Part shown: in pieces, positions 6,458 to 6,536 of the stretch
How positions within the stretch are numbered: the stretch's first letter is position 1
How the letters are laid out: each line of letters begins with the position of its first letter
Assembly (NCBI GenBank): GCA_900753245.1
Contig: CAADYJ010000016.1
Location: forward strand, 1 to 6,536
From: Clostridia bacterium
GTDB taxonomy: Bacteria > Bacillota > Clostridia > TANB77 > CAG-508
DNA length: 6,536 nucleotides
Direction: 5' to 3'
Notes under the pieces: model-generated
The model's database searches: none
Seen by the model: the letters and a program-made list of their open reading frames with translations, nothing else
Told to the model about the DNA's origin: nothing
Made by a program: the position numbers and the translations under genes

Positions 6458-6536
6458 GAATTAAAAAAATGAAATAATAAAAAATATATATCATATTATT
6501 TTACATAATACAATACTTTAAATAAAAAATATAAAA
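6458..6536. other. AT-rich non-coding end of window
   Basis: About 90 percent A+T with poly-A runs on the plus strand. I see no gene, RNA structure or convincing promoter; it is the upstream flank of the minus-strand operon. Confidence 0.5.

Noticed and set aside
1..6536. tRNA, rRNA, riboswitch, T-box or CRISPR array
   Set aside because: I found no cloverleaf, no regularly spaced repeats and no T-box or S-box-like leader, including in front of the cysE-like gene, where only 23 bases separate the terminator from the start.

Overview
The window looks like a stretch of chromosome from a low-GC Gram-positive bacterium, most likely one of the Clostridia. The DNA is strongly AT-rich, arginine is written mostly as AGA, genes have purine-rich Shine-Dalgarno sequences (AGGAG, AGGGGG, AGGAGGTGAT), and genes end in classical stem-loop terminators. 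I cannot name a species from this sequence alone.

Layout, left to right. Positions 1-175 hold no convincing gene. There is an AT-rich leader and a perfect 10-bp inverted repeat (125-161) just before the uvrB ribosome binding site. uvrB (176-2131, +) is followed at once by a strong stem-loop terminator (2143-2189). Next is a short serine O-acetyltransferase gene (cysE-like, 2213-2735, +) whose reading frame is broken by one extra base near 2618. Then comes a non-coding gap of about 180 bases with a good sigma-70-type promoter (2841-2869) overlapped by a LexA-box-like dyad, and uvrA (2919-5750, +). After uvrA lies a terminator shared with two small genes on the opposite strand: a DUF4160-family gene (6110-6376, -) and a DUF2442-family gene (5805-6086, -), read in that order as a two-gene operon. 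Their promoter, full Shine-Dalgarno and TTG start codon are tightly packed, with an operator-like dyad upstream. The last 80 or so bases are about 90 percent A+T and show nothing else.

How the genes fit together: UvrA and UvrB are the damage-recognition half of nucleotide excision repair; UvrA2 loads UvrB at lesions and UvrC (not in this window) then cuts. The two genes are often adjacent and co-transcribed in Firmicutes, but here they are split by the cysE-like gene and a terminator, and uvrA has its own promoter, possibly SOS-controlled. The cysE product would start cysteine synthesis if full length. The DUF4160/DUF2442 pair is an accessory-looking unit of unknown function.

Most of the window is ordinary housekeeping sequence. 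The points most worth checking are the cysE frameshift site (CTT CGG A, which resembles known +1 slip sites but may simply be a mutation or an error), the LexA-like box at uvrA, and the compact, possibly self-regulated DUF4160/DUF2442 operon. I see no clear evidence of a wholly new system.
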